Part shown: positions 1-8,278 of the stretch, in pieces
Layout of the letters: each line of letters begins with the position of its first letter
Numbering within the stretch: the first letter of the stretch is position 1
Assembly: GCF_900187945.1 (NCBI RefSeq)
Contig: NZ_FYEH01000017.1
Span: forward strand, 22,695-86,694
Length of the DNA stretch: 64,000 nucleotides
Source of the DNA: Arboricoccus pini
GTDB taxonomy: Bacteria; Pseudomonadota; Alphaproteobacteria; Geminicoccales; Geminicoccaceae
Reading direction: 5' to 3'
Notes under the pieces: model-generated
Database searches by the model: none
Seen by the model: only the letters and a program-made list of their open reading frames with translations
What the model was told of the DNA's origin: nothing
Program-made: the position numbers and the translations under genes

Positions 1-711
1 GGCGGCAGCCAGCGGCGTGCGAGGTGCCGTGAAGGCAAGAGTACGCGCGCCGTAGCCAGCAGCGATGCGAGCCGCACGCACCAGCTCCTGGTTGTTGCCG
101 GTGAGCGAGCAGCAAAGGAGGAGATCCTGCTCGTTCATGGTAGCCGCCAGCATCATCTGCATCTGGTGGTCGGCATTGGGAATGACGTGGATACCCAGGC
201 GGAAAAGGCGGTTTTGTACTTCTTCGACCAGCCAGCTCGATACGCCGCCGCCGCCGAAGGCATAGAGAATGCGACAGCCGATGGCCACGTCGATGGCGCG
301 CTCGAGCATGGCAAGATCGATACTGCGCTGGGCGGCGACTATGGCATTTTGGGCGCGCATCGCGACGCGAAGCGCGATGTCCTCAGGCTGTTCTGGATGC
401 TGATCCAAGGGTTCGAAATAACGCAGGCCAACGCGCATGCTCCCCATGATCTTAAGTTTCAGGTCGCGCAGCCCGTCGCAGCCGAGAAGACGGGCAAAAC
501 GTGTGATCGTCGGGGCGGAGATACCGAGCCAGGGGACGAGTTCCTCGATCGGCCGGGCGGCGAATGCCTGGGGTTCGCGCAAGATGGCCTCGGCGATCTT
601 GCGATGCGCCTTGGAGAGGGAGGTTTCCACCTTGAGGATACGGCCGATGATGTCGTCGCCGGCCCGCGTGGGCTCGCTAGCCTCCAGTCCGTCTATTTCA
701 TTATGCCGCAT
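1..711 (-). CDS. MurR/RpiR family transcriptional regulator (3' end beyond window)
   Basis: The reverse strand reads open from an ATG at 711 to the left edge, giving 237 residues with no stop. A GGAGGG ribosome-binding site lies just before the ATG. Residues ~20-95 form an RpiR-type helix-turn-helix (TLSK-like ETSLSKAHRKIAEAIL, then ISAPTITRFARLLG). From ~125 a sugar-isomerase (SIS) fold begins, with the glycine-rich stretch YAFGGGGVSSW and CSLTGNNQELV. RpiR proteins sense phosphorylated sugars through the SIS domain and usually repress sugar-catabolic operons. The gene is cut by the window, so about 50 C-terminal residues are missing compared with the usual ~285. Its target is not visible here; it points away from repA. 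Confidence 0.85.
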   Translation of the reverse strand, partial: MRHNEIDGLEASEPTRAGDDIIGRILKVETSLSKAHRKIAEAILREPQAFAARPIEELVPWLGISAPTITRFARLLGCDGLRDLKLKIMGSMRVGLRYFEPLDQHPEQPEDIALRVAMRAQNAIVAAQRSIDLAMLERAIDVAIGCRILYAFGGGGVSSWLVEEVQNRLFRLGIHVIPNADHQMQMMLAATMNEQDLLLCCSLTGNNQELVRAARIAAGYGARTLAFTAPRTPLAAA

Positions 712-1238
712 CTACCCTCCCATCTGCATGGCCGCGCCTTCCTCGTACTTAGCGTGGCCACTCGCACCAGGCACTGGCGATGGCCCCTGACGCCAAGCGA
801 GCAGCCCACCCGGCAGCGAAGGCGCGCCCTTGATCGCCTGTCCACCCTCTTTCTTCCCGGCCCCATGGCAGGGGACGCGAGCCTGGCTAGATAGCCCCGC
901 CAGCAAGGCCGACGCGCGCCTTGCTGTTCCAGCGCCGAAACGGCGATTGGCGAGTTGGCCTCCGCAACGCCTTCCTTGGCGAAGGGGACGATCGGTCACC
1001 TGCATATAGCTTTTCACTTCGCGGAGACGAGGATCGTTCGTCAAGGCGCAGACGGGATAGCTCGACGCCCTCGCCCGTGTCAGGCGACGAGATCCAGGTC
1101 ACCCGGCCCCATTGGAACCTTGGCAAATCCTGTGCCCAGACTGGAGACCGCTGTCGACGCCCACCTTTCCACGGGGCATTCCCAGCCGGAGGGGTCCCTG
1201 TTCCGGTTGGCGTCCCCCAGCCAGCGCTGACCCGCGCT
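712..1238. other. gene-free gap between the RpiR gene and repA
   Basis: About 530 bases lie between the start of the RpiR-type gene and the stop of repA. Open frames here overlap on several strands and none has a recognisable product or a good ribosome-binding site. The stretch must hold the promoter of the RpiR gene near 720-780 and any terminator of repA, but no clear stem with a T-run was seen. Confidence 0.4.
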
Positions 1239-2183
1239 CTAGAGCGGCAGACGGACGACCCTGCCACGCGGCGCAACGGCGGGACGCGACGGCCTGAGCT
1301 CCACTCCGCGCTCATCCACGTCGATCTCAGCTTCGGGATAGACGGCAACAGCCTCGGCTAGCGCTTCCTTGAAACGCCGGCGAAAATCCCGCTCGCGGGT
1401 ATATTCCGCCCCGAACTGCGCCTGGAGCGGTTTCCAGCCGACAATGGTCGGCTTCTTGATCGCGTGCAGCCGGTAGACCAGCCAGACATAGAGATCGATC
1501 ACCAGCGGCTGGTTGCTGATGGCACGCAAAGCCGGCTCCCAAAGCGGCACGGGATGCGCCTTCAGGGCCTGGAAGAACGAATCCGTAAGCTCGATTTCGT
1601 CTTCCCAGAGACTTCCTTGATCGGGCTCGCGTGGCTGCGGGATGCTCATCATGCCGTCGATGATGTTCTCGCGCTTGAACCCTTCGGTGCCGTTGTCGCC
1701 GCGCCAAGCGATGGTCATGCGGCAGGCACTGATGCGATTGGCCTGCTCCCGGACGGCCGTGTAACTTTCGCCGCCGATGGCGATGCCAAGGCGGCCCAGC
1801 CACGCCCGCATGGAGCGGCCGATCTCGACGCGACGCGAATTGGTACGAATAGCCTCGGTGCAGAGATAGAGCAGGATCATGCGGGCCCGCGCTCCATAGG
1901 GGATGCCGTAGAAAACCGGCTGGCCCTGGCGGATGATCTTGCCGGGCTCGATCATCAGGCTGAACCGCCCGTTCTCGCGCAGCCATTCCCTCTGTTCGTC
2001 CTTGGGGCGCTTGTGTGGTAGCGAGGTCATGCAAAAGCCGGCATAGGTGATGCCCAGCTGATCGCTCTCCTCGCCCAGGACTCGCGCGGCCAGGTCGACG
2101 ACGCGCCGCTCCTCGGGAGTCTGGGCTTTGGCCCGCGCTGACTCCAGGCCTTCGCGGATGACGAGCTCGTGGACCGCGCCCAT
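1239..2183 (-). CDS. repA: Plasmid replication initiator RepA (RepA_C family)
   Basis: This 314-residue protein resembles the plasmid RepA family common on alphaproteobacterial plasmids (RepA_C type). These bind iterons and open the origin. Recognisable family stretches include GKIIRQGQPVFYGIPYGARA, the GRSMRAWLGRLGIAIGG region (~120-140) likely to lie in the DNA-binding part, and LVIDLYVWLVYRLHAI near the C-terminal winged-helix region. The ATG at 2183 has an AGG about 9 bases upstream. Six iterons start only ~70 bases upstream of the start codon, which supports the assignment and suggests autoregulation. A fragment of a second RepA-like protein lies at 36.8-37.0 kb. The exact RepA subfamily is uncertain. 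Confidence 0.85.
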   Translation of the reverse strand: MGAVHELVIREGLESARAKAQTPEERRVVDLAARVLGEESDQLGITYAGFCMTSLPHKRPKDEQREWLRENGRFSLMIEPGKIIRQGQPVFYGIPYGARARMILLYLCTEAIRTNSRRVEIGRSMRAWLGRLGIAIGGESYTAVREQANRISACRMTIAWRGDNGTEGFKRENIIDGMMSIPQPREPDQGSLWEDEIELTDSFFQALKAHPVPLWEPALRAISNQPLVIDLYVWLVYRLHAIKKPTIVGWKPLQAQFGAEYTRERDFRRRFKEALAEAVAVYPEAEIDVDERGVELRPSRPAVAPRGRVVRLPL

Positions 2184-2252
2184 GGCAGCTTACCTGACTA
2201 TATTCTTCCTCCAACGTCCACGAAGCTTAACAGCCCTTCCCTCGTCGTCCAA

Positions 2253-2404
2253 CATGGGTTCTTGTCGCGCACAGGCTCATCCCATGAGATCTTGTCGCGC
2301 TACTTTTCCCGTGGGTTCCTGTCGCGGCAAGGCTGGGGTGTTGTCGCGGATACCATGGGGCCTTGTCGCGGGCACATACCCTGCCCGCTGGGGTCTTGTC
2401 GCGC
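2253..2404. repeat. Iteron array: six 18-bp direct repeats, candidate oriV
   Basis: Six copies of an 18-bp unit with consensus CATGGGGTCTTGTCGCGC begin at 2253, 2283, 2310, 2332, 2354 and 2387, all in the same orientation. The core TTGTCGCG is exact in five copies; the third reads CTGTCGCG. Start-to-start spacings are 30, 27, 22, 22 and 33 bases, roughly two to three helical turns. The array lies between the repA start and an AT-rich tract, the classical layout of an iteron-controlled plasmid origin where RepA monomers bind the repeats. Confidence 0.9.
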
Positions 2405-2472
2405 ATAACCTATAACTAGATTCTCTTATAAACCCTTTAAGACCATGAACAGGCATGACTTTATTTTCTCTT
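2405..2472. other. AT-rich tract next to iterons, candidate DNA-unwinding element
   Basis: Directly after the last iteron the sequence becomes AT-rich (ataacctataactagattc, then ttataaaccctttaag and actttattttctcttg), in sharp contrast to the GC-rich surroundings. In iteron plasmids the region adjoining the repeats is melted by Rep and DnaA. A DnaA box was not identified with confidence. It ends at the first copy of the 14-bp palindrome. Confidence 0.55.
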
Positions 2473-2486
2473 GAAAATGCATTTTC
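2473..2486. repeat. 14-bp palindrome GAAAATGCATTTTC, copy 1
   Basis: Perfect 14-bp palindrome at the edge of the origin's AT-rich tract. The identical sequence recurs at 3202 and 4160 and was not found elsewhere in the window. Its confinement to the repA-parB interval suggests a centromere (parS-like) or replication-control site rather than an ordinary operator. Confidence 0.7.
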
Positions 2487-3201
2487 GAGGCAGCGGCGCA
2501 CTCGCATAAACCGTGGCCTTACAGCAAGACGAAAACCGGGCGGGCGTGCTCTTCGCCGAAGCTCGTGACCTGCGATGGCCGACGATGTGCGATGCGAAGG
2601 CTTTGGTCAAAGAGATTGCGCGCACGAGGTACTTTAGCCGTGGAGGCGGCAGACAGACGAAACCGCGCTCCGGTGATACCGACAGGCGGGCAATGCGGCC
2701 TCGATATCTCGCCCTTGATCCAAGGCACGGCGCGAAGCGGTTTTGTCTGCCGCAACACGGATGCGCGACAAGTCCCCATCCCTGCGCGCCGTTGATTTAT
2801 TCGAGCCTTAAGAGGTGGAATCGCGTGCGTGCTCGTCGGTGCCGTTTCAGGCATCGTCAATCCAAGGCGCGCCGGTCCAGCTTTAACCCCGGCCAGGTAT
2901 TGAGTGTACGCAGGGTTAGGTGACCTGGTGCCGACCGAGCGGTGCTGCTCACCCGCATGATTCATATATGTAGGGCCGTAAATCGCTAACTCACTCCGTG
3001 AGGAACTCGTTTCGGTCCCTGACTAAAGGTCATCCAGGCATTCCGGGGTCACTGCCCCTGCTCATACGTGACAACTATGCCTGCCGCCCCGCCGGGCGGA
3101 ACGAATAGGCGGGGTTCGCAGGAGTGCCTGCTTGCCCGACCTGTGTACGAAGCAAAGCCCGGCAAGCACGAATGAGCCTCGCCCAATCGGTCAGAGACGG
3201 A

Positions 3202-3215
3202 GAAAATGCATTTTC
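3202..3215. repeat. 14-bp palindrome GAAAATGCATTTTC, copy 2
   Basis: Exact repeat of the palindrome at 2473; here the symmetry extends to 16 bases (AGAAAATGCATTTTCT). It sits in the gene-poor interval between repA and parB, 729 bases from copy 1. Confidence 0.7.
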
Positions 3216-4159
3216 TTCGCTGGGCGTGCGGGCAGCCGAGACCGCGTGGACGTGCCGGACTGGCGGACGGGTTAGGTGCAATCGGCGAGGGCGTTTTGAA
3301 AACGATCGGCTGAGATACATAGTTGAAAAAACCAAAGGGCAGGAGGCCGGCCTATCGCTGCCCCGAGACCTGAGACCTGGTCTTGACGGCGATCTCTCAA
3401 TTCCGGTTGACCGTGTTTTGCTTCGAGGCGTCGCGCAGTTCGGCCATTCCAGGCCCGACGCCATACGGAAGGTCGTGATCCGCCATCCGGGCTGTAGCTC
3501 GAGGGCGGAGCACCTTCACGGCCGAAAAAAAGGTGGTCTCTCTGTCAAGGGTCGGCCTTACGCGCGTGGCCGTGGGCGCCGGGGCGAGGTCGAGCAGGGA
3601 CCAATGCTGGTCGTACTAACATCGGTATCGTTCATGCGATTCATTTTCGGTCATGGTGCCGGTGCCTCGCGGTTCCATCGGACCGTCATACGGGCCTGAC
3701 CGGGAAATGGCCGGTGGGCATTTGTCTTGAAGGCTAAAGCTAAGGCTGGAGGCGAGAGGTTATCGACGTTTATCGACCGGTATGGAGTCTTCGCGGCGTG
3801 CATGTCGTGGGCCACGGCCAAGCCGGGGGGCAGCCAAGCCGCTTGCCGCGTCGCTCGTTCTGTTGCCAAGGCCTCGGGGCTGCCATCCATCCAGGATCTG
3901 TCAGGGACCGAGATGACGCTCATCTCGTCTTCATTGGTCAGTGCCAGGCAATTGGCCGCGCAAGCGACAAAGCGATGGGCCTTGAGACGGGTCTAAGACG
4001 GACATTTTGTTCGGTCACCAACCGGTTCTCAGCACGTGGTCTCCCGACGCGGGGGATGTTCGCCCGCATGGGGATCTGCGTGGGGAGCTCTCAACCTGGT
4101 GATGTGAGCCGTGCCGGGGATGGAGCTCGGCGGCTCGTCGCAGCAGGGAACAATGGGCC

Positions 4160-4173
4160 GAAAATGCATTTTC
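4160..4173. repeat. 14-bp palindrome GAAAATGCATTTTC, copy 3
   Basis: Third exact copy, 958 bases beyond copy 2 and about 190 bases past the parB stop codon. The position just downstream of parAB resembles the placement of parS sites in many plasmid partition loci. Confidence 0.7.
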
Positions 4174-4359
4174 GTCGCCTAGCCTACGCGGTCACGCCTC
4201 TTTCCAGTCAGGGGTCTTGCGGGCGAGGACATCTGGACCTGTAGGCAGAAGAGTGATCCACGCCAAGCATGCAGGCAATTGGATTCCCGGACGTTGTTTC
4301 ACGAAGTGGCGTGGATCAACTTTCCGCAAAGTCCCCTTACATGTCGATTCGATCCCGAC

Positions 4360-5379
4360 CTATTCCTCGTCCTCGGCGACCTCGGCATAGAGTGAGGGGA
4401 TGCGCGCGGCGAGGCGGCGGATGACGCGTTCGTCGAGACCGGGCTGGAAGCGAAAGACCAACTGACTGCCCGAGCGGGAGAGGCGACCGTAGCGGCGACC
4501 CTGCCGATCGCGGATGAGGGTTCCATCCTTGTCTCCGGCAGTGGGTTGGGCGCCGTTGCCAAGCAGCCGGATCAGGTGCCGGGCCCTGGTCGTCGCATTG
4601 CCCTTGAGTGCACGCATGGCCTCGGCGTCAGCCTCGCTCAAGCTTCCTCCATGACGCTGGAGGACCGCTAGCAATTGCTTGCCGACACCGATGGAGAGAT
4701 CGCGGGGATCGCCCAACATTTCCAGCACGTTCTCGGGGATATCGGCCAGGGCGGCCACATTGCTGACCTGTTGCGGCGTGACGCCCAAGAGCGCTGCCAA
4801 TTCCGTGCGCTGGAAAAGGCCGGCTTTCAGCAGCCTTCGATAATGACGGGCTTTCTCAAGCGGCGACAGATCGATCCGCTGGGCGTTTTCGATCAGCATC
4901 TGGGCCACCAGGCCCTGCTCGTCGAGCGTAACAATGACGGCGCGCACCGGGCGCCCCAGCGCCCGGCAGGCATGCACCCGTCGATGGCCAAAGACGATCT
5001 CGTAGCGCCCATCCTTGCCCTGGCGCAGGGCCGCGGGCGTGATCTGTCCATTGGCGGCGATTGACTGGCGAAGTGCTAAGAACGCATCGTCGGCAAATCC
5101 GCGATCGTCGCGATCCCGCCAGCTGGTGTCGTCAATGAGCCTGGTGTCGATCTCGACCACCATGCGGCCGGTGCTGACCGCCTCCTCCATCTGTCGGCGA
5201 AGGGCCTCATAGGCCTCAGCGGTGCCGCGCGAGACTTCACGCACCTGATCGCTGATCGGCACGACACCGGAGCGCCGCCTGGCACCGCCCTGCTCAGCCC
5301 GTTCCTGGCGTAGGCCGCTGATGGCAAGGTCGATTTCGTCCGTGGCACGTGCAGTCGGCGCTTTAGTCCGGGGCGGCAT
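4360..5379 (-). CDS. parB: Partition protein ParB
   Basis: This 339-residue ParB/Spo0J-type protein should bind the plasmid centromere and stimulate ParA ATPase. Visible motifs are the ParB box I, EIVFGHRRVHACRALG (~128-143; GHRR replaces the usual GERR); box II, ENAQRIDLSPLEKARHYRRL; and the helix-turn-helix LAALLGVTPQQVSNVAAL. The C-terminal ~90 residues would be the dimerisation domain. A GTG lies one codon upstream, but the ATG at 5379 is better placed behind GGGAGG (5-base spacing). It overlaps the parA stop by 17 bases, so the two are almost certainly cotranscribed and translationally coupled. Confidence 0.92.
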   Translation of the reverse strand: MPPRTKAPTARATDEIDLAISGLRQERAEQGGARRRSGVVPISDQVREVSRGTAEAYEALRRQMEEAVSTGRMVVEIDTRLIDDTSWRDRDDRGFADDAFLALRQSIAANGQITPAALRQGKDGRYEIVFGHRRVHACRALGRPVRAVIVTLDEQGLVAQMLIENAQRIDLSPLEKARHYRRLLKAGLFQRTELAALLGVTPQQVSNVAALADIPENVLEMLGDPRDLSIGVGKQLLAVLQRHGGSLSEADAEAMRALKGNATTRARHLIRLLGNGAQPTAGDKDGTLIRDRQGRRYGRLSRSGSQLVFRFQPGLDERVIRRLAARIPSLYAEVAEDEE

Positions 5380-6583
5380 CACGTCCTCCCTTGCCGCTGG
5401 CGCTGCCGGGCCACTGGGCCAGGATCAGCGCTTCGATCTCGCCGTTGACGCCGTCCAGATAGTCGCGCGCCCGCTCGTAGCTCTTTCGGTTCTTCGACAC
5501 TTCCAACTCGTAGAGCGTGCGCTTGATATTTCCCGCCATGTCCAAGGCAGTCGTGATCGCCATTTTCTGGTCAAGGAGGCGATCGGCGAAGGTCGATACC
5601 ATCCAGGCTGAGATGCGCTGATGATTCCGGTCGACGGTGTTGTACTTGGTAATGAGGATGCGCACGAAATCGAGCATCTTGCTCGACCCGCCCTCATATT
5701 CCGCAATGTCGCGTAGCGTGTCGGCCATCATGCGGAAAAAGCGCCCCGTCGAGGCGAAATCCAGCATCGAGGGCGGTGCCGGCACGATCAGTGCTGTCGA
5801 TGCGAAGATGGCATTGATGCTCAGATAGCCGAGCGAGGGCGGACAGTCGCAGACCACCACGTCATAGCGATCTTCAATGGTCTTGATGCCGTCCTCGAGC
5901 AGTCGCCAGAAGCGAAAATTGGTCTGCCGCATCTGTCGCACCGGCAATTCGAACTCGATCCGGTAGAGGCCCAGATTGGCCGGGATGATGTCGAGATTGG
6001 TCCAATAGGTCGGACGGATCAGCGAGGCGAGGCTGTCGACGTCGCCGCGCAAAAAGGGATAGAGCGTTTCGGCCTCGCTGAAATCGTCGTCCGGCTGGAA
6101 ACCGAACTGCGTCGTAGCCGAGGCTTGGCTATCGAGGTCGAGCAGCAGTACTTTATAGCCCTTAAAGGCCAGGAATTGCGCCAGATGGACGGCCGTCGTC
6201 GTTTTGGCTGCGCCCCCTTTGAAGTTCGAGAGCGTGACGACCTGGAGCTTGTCCCCTCGCTCGCGGCGTCGGCCCACGCGGTAGCGGTCATCCCCGGTCT
6301 TCAAGAGGAGATGAGCGCGGATTCGGTTGACTTCCTCAAGCGTGAAGCCGCGCTGGGTCTTGCCGATGGGCTGACCCTTTGGAACGTCCTCCTCCTCGAG
6401 CACCAGCCGACGCAGATAGGAATCCGAAATCCCCAAAAGCCTTGCGGCCTCGCGCGTAGGCAAGAGCCGCAGCCGCTTCTCGCGATGCGGCTTGTTGTCG
6501 ATCTCGATGATCCGCCTTTGGACTGCCTCCGATAATTCGGCATAATCCTCAAAGGCGGCGATGAGGTCGACGGCGTCGCTCAT
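5363..6583 (-). CDS. parA: Partition ATPase ParA (type Ia, N-terminal HTH)
   Basis: This 406-residue ParA Walker-type ATPase drives plasmid segregation with ParB. Residues ~41-90 form a MerR-like helix-turn-helix (TREAARLLGISDSYLRRLVL), as in type Ia ParA proteins that also repress their own operon. The deviant Walker A, KGGAAKTT, is at ~122-129. VLLLDLDSQASAT is the Walker A' region, and VVVCDCPPSLG the Walker B. The frame stays open upstream to 6721, but that extension is basic and would overlap the iteron-like copy; the ATG at 6583 matches family length. The ribosome-binding site is weak. It is followed directly by parB. Confidence 0.92.
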   Translation of the reverse strand: MSDAVDLIAAFEDYAELSEAVQRRIIEIDNKPHREKRLRLLPTREAARLLGISDSYLRRLVLEEEDVPKGQPIGKTQRGFTLEEVNRIRAHLLLKTGDDRYRVGRRRERGDKLQVVTLSNFKGGAAKTTTAVHLAQFLAFKGYKVLLLDLDSQASATTQFGFQPDDDFSEAETLYPFLRGDVDSLASLIRPTYWTNLDIIPANLGLYRIEFELPVRQMRQTNFRFWRLLEDGIKTIEDRYDVVVCDCPPSLGYLSINAIFASTALIVPAPPSMLDFASTGRFFRMMADTLRDIAEYEGGSSKMLDFVRILITKYNTVDRNHQRISAWMVSTFADRLLDQKMAITTALDMAGNIKRTLYELEVSKNRKSYERARDYLDGVNGEIEALILAQWPGSASGKGGRDAAPD

Positions 6584-6747
6584 CAGGCTGGCTTTCTTTC
6601 GTTTCTCCTCAACGAACACGCTTAAACGAGAAAACGCAATAAGTCGATAAAATCCGTGCATGGAGAGAGACGGCCGGGTGTCGGTGTGTCCCGCCCTCCA
6701 TTGGGGTCTTGTCGCATCCACGACTCTTGCCGTGCAAGCGGCGTGAA
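6584..6747. promoter_or_regulatory. parA leader / parA-antitoxin divergent intergenic region
   Basis: The AT-rich part (6620-6655), containing cgcaataagtcgataaaatc, is the likely parAB promoter on the minus strand. An iteron-like copy at 6700-6717 is upstream of it. The antitoxin gene diverges to the right. Confidence 0.45.
6700..6717. repeat. Isolated iteron-like copy upstream of parA
   Basis: The sequence TGGGGTCTTGTCGC is identical over 14 bases to the sixth iteron of the origin (2387-2404) and in the same orientation on the plus strand. It lies over 4 kb from the array, between parA and the toxin-antitoxin pair, and could let RepA influence parAB transcription or take part in origin pairing. 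Confidence 0.6.
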
Positions 6748-6770
6748 TGATATGTAGTCAATATCACTAC
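6748..6770. promoter_or_regulatory. Nested palindromes, candidate antitoxin operator
   Basis: Two interleaved inverted repeats, TGATAT-N7-ATATCA (6748-6766) and GTAGT-N7-ACTAC (6754-6770), lie 20 bases upstream of the antitoxin start. Toxin-antitoxin complexes usually repress their own promoter through such palindromes. Confidence 0.55.
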
Positions 6771-6790
6771 TTGGCATGGGGAGGTGGCGC

Positions 6791-7030
6791 GTGGAGCGTC
6801 TTGTGACGGCGGTTGATGCCAACCGACATTTCTCCGAGATTCTGCGCGCGGTGCGCGAGGGTGGCAGCTATGTTGTCACGGCCCACGGCAAGCCTGTGGC
6901 CCGAATCCTGCCGATCGAAGAGGGGCCGGGCGGCCGCGACGAGGCGAGGCGCCGGCTTTTGCGGCGTCTTCGCGAGGAAACGCCCGTCGATGTCGGTCCC
7001 ATCGGCCGCGACGAGCTGTATGAACGGTGA
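6791..7030 (+). CDS. Type II antitoxin, Phd/YefM-like (prevent-host-death)
   Basis: A 79-residue protein starting at a GTG with GGGGAGG six bases upstream; an ATG at 6776 would add five residues but overlaps that ribosome-binding site. The N-terminal pattern ERLVTAVDANRHFSEILRAV, then GSYVVTAHGKPVARILPI, is characteristic of Phd/YefM-fold antitoxins, which bind DNA with the N-terminus and neutralise the toxin with the C-terminal tail. It overlaps the PIN toxin by four bases (GTGA). The likely role is plasmid maintenance by post-segregational killing, given its place beside parAB. Confidence 0.88.
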   Translation: MERLVTAVDANRHFSEILRAVREGGSYVVTAHGKPVARILPIEEGPGGRDEARRRLLRRLREETPVDVGPIGRDELYER

Positions 7031-7473
7031 GGATCGCCCTCGACACCAACGTGCTGGCCTATGCCGAGGGGGTGAACGGCGTTTCGCGGCAGGCCGAGGC
7101 GCTGAATTTGCTCGAGCGCCTGCCGCCGCATGACCTGGTGCTGCCGGTTCAAGTCGTGGGCGAGCTTATGACTGTTCTTGTCCGCAAGGCCGGGCGGACC
7201 CGTCCGGCGGCCCGCAGCGCGATCTTGAGCTGGCAGGAACTTTGCCACCTCGTGCCGACCTCCGTCCAGGTCATCCGCCGGGCGACCGATCTCGTCGCCG
7301 ACCATGGGTTCAGCACCTGGGATGCCGTGATCCTGGCTGCGGCAGGGGAGGGGGGCTGCCGCATTTTGCTGTCGGAAGATATGCAAGATGGCTTCACCGC
7401 CGGCGGCACAACCATCGTTAATCCGTTCGCCAAGCAGCCGCACCAGCTTCTGACCACGCTGTTGCGAGACTGA
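7027..7473 (+). CDS. PIN-domain ribonuclease toxin (VapC-like)
   Basis: A 148-residue PIN-domain protein starting at a GTG that overlaps the antitoxin stop. Acidic residues expected to bind Mg2+ are visible: D6 in LDTNVLAY, a Glu in VVGELMTV (~47), an Asp in TWDAVILAAA (~99) and the pair in LLSEDMQDG (~117). Such toxins cleave tRNA or mRNA when the antitoxin is degraded. Length and operon layout are typical. The exact PIN subfamily and RNA target cannot be read from sequence. Confidence 0.88.
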   Translation: MRIALDTNVLAYAEGVNGVSRQAEALNLLERLPPHDLVLPVQVVGELMTVLVRKAGRTRPAARSAILSWQELCHLVPTSVQVIRRATDLVADHGFSTWDAVILAAAGEGGCRILLSEDMQDGFTAGGTTIVNPFAKQPHQLLTTLLRD

Positions 7474-7636
7474 TCGCTCGACCGGGCAGTCGCTGGAGCG
7501 AACTGCCGGTCCCATTCGTGACGGGCCCTTACCAGCCTCTGCCGACCGCTGTCGTGCGCCGCCAAATAGAGCTGTCCCGTTCATCAAATCTTAACTCGTC
7601 GAGTACTTTGTCAGATGGCAAGCCGCTAGCCATAAG

Positions 7637-8278
7637 GTGCTGAAAACGTTGTCAGAGCAGCCCCGCGAGATTTTTAGCGACGATCATGTCGACTTGGTTT
7701 GGTCGGCGATATGTCGTTCACAGGCCGTCGTTGAATTCGATCTTACGGGCAAGGTGCTTGCAGCCAATGATGTCTTCCTGCGTCTCATGGGCTATGCGCC
7801 TTCTGAAATCATAGGAAAGTATCATCGAATGCTGTGCGATGCCGAGTTTGCGATGTCGGACGCCTATATTAAATTCTGGCACATGTTGGGCCAAGGTGAG
7901 TTCAGTGCCGGCGAATTTTATCGCATCGCCAAGGACGGGCGGGGCGTCTGGCTCCAGGCCACCTACAACCCCATCCTGGACCCGGCGGGCCGGCCGTTCA
8001 AGGTCGTCAAGGTCGCCACAGACGTCACCGACCGCAAGCTCGAATTGACCGCCAGCCAGCAGAAGCTCAAGTCCACGCTGCAGCAAATGGGTGAAATCGT
8101 CGCTGCCATCGGTCAGATCGCCAACCAGACCAACCTTCTAGCACTGAACGCAACAATCGAGGCCGCGAGGGCGGGGGAGGCCGGTCGCGGTTTTGCCGTG
8201 GTGGCGAGCGAGGTCAAAAAGCTGGCCGGTGACACGCGAAGCGCGACTCAAAGAGCCATAGCGATGGTCGCGGCCTGA
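7637..8278 (+). CDS. Short soluble PAS-chemoreceptor (methyl-accepting signalling tip)
   Basis: This 213-residue protein joins a PAS domain (residues ~25-135: [53 protein letters not shown]) to the conserved receptor hairpin tip ([20 protein letters not shown], then [16 protein letters not shown]). There is no transmembrane segment and the receptor coiled coil is very short, so it would be cytoplasmic. Full-size receptors are 350-650 residues. It starts at GTG 7637 with a weak ribosome-binding site; a TTG 12 bases on is possible. No other chemotaxis gene is nearby. It may contact a chromosomal CheA/CheW array, or be a truncated remnant ending just after the tip. Confidence 0.8.
   Translation: MLKTLSEQPREIFSDDHVDLVWSAICRSQAVVEFDLTGKVLAANDVFLRLMGYAPSEIIGKYHRMLCDAEFAMSDAYIKFWHMLGQGEFSAGEFYRIAKDGRGVWLQATYNPILDPAGRPFKVVKVATDVTDRKLELTASQQKLKSTLQQMGEIVAAIGQIANQTNLLALNATIEAARAGEAGRGFAVVASEVKKLAGDTRSATQRAIAMVAA

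Larger units (their letters stand above)
2487..4359. other. 1.9-kb gene-poor region between origin and parB
   Basis: No recognisable protein is encoded on either strand. The longest frames (for instance one of ~190 residues near 3124-3699) have low-complexity basic translations with no family resemblance, no convincing ribosome-binding site and an overlap with frames on the other strand. The stretch contains copies 2 and 3 of the 14-bp palindrome. It may be a centromere or incompatibility region, or hold a small RNA, but no further structure could be supported. Confidence 0.5.

Noticed and set aside
3124..3699. 191-residue plus-strand frame in the origin-parB interval
   Set aside because: No family resemblance, no good ribosome-binding site, unusual basic composition, and it spans one of the palindromes.
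4295..4303. TGTTTCACG, half of the canonical parS sequence, just downstream of parB
   Set aside because: Only nine of sixteen bases match and the other half (AAGTGGC) does not complete the palindrome; likely chance.
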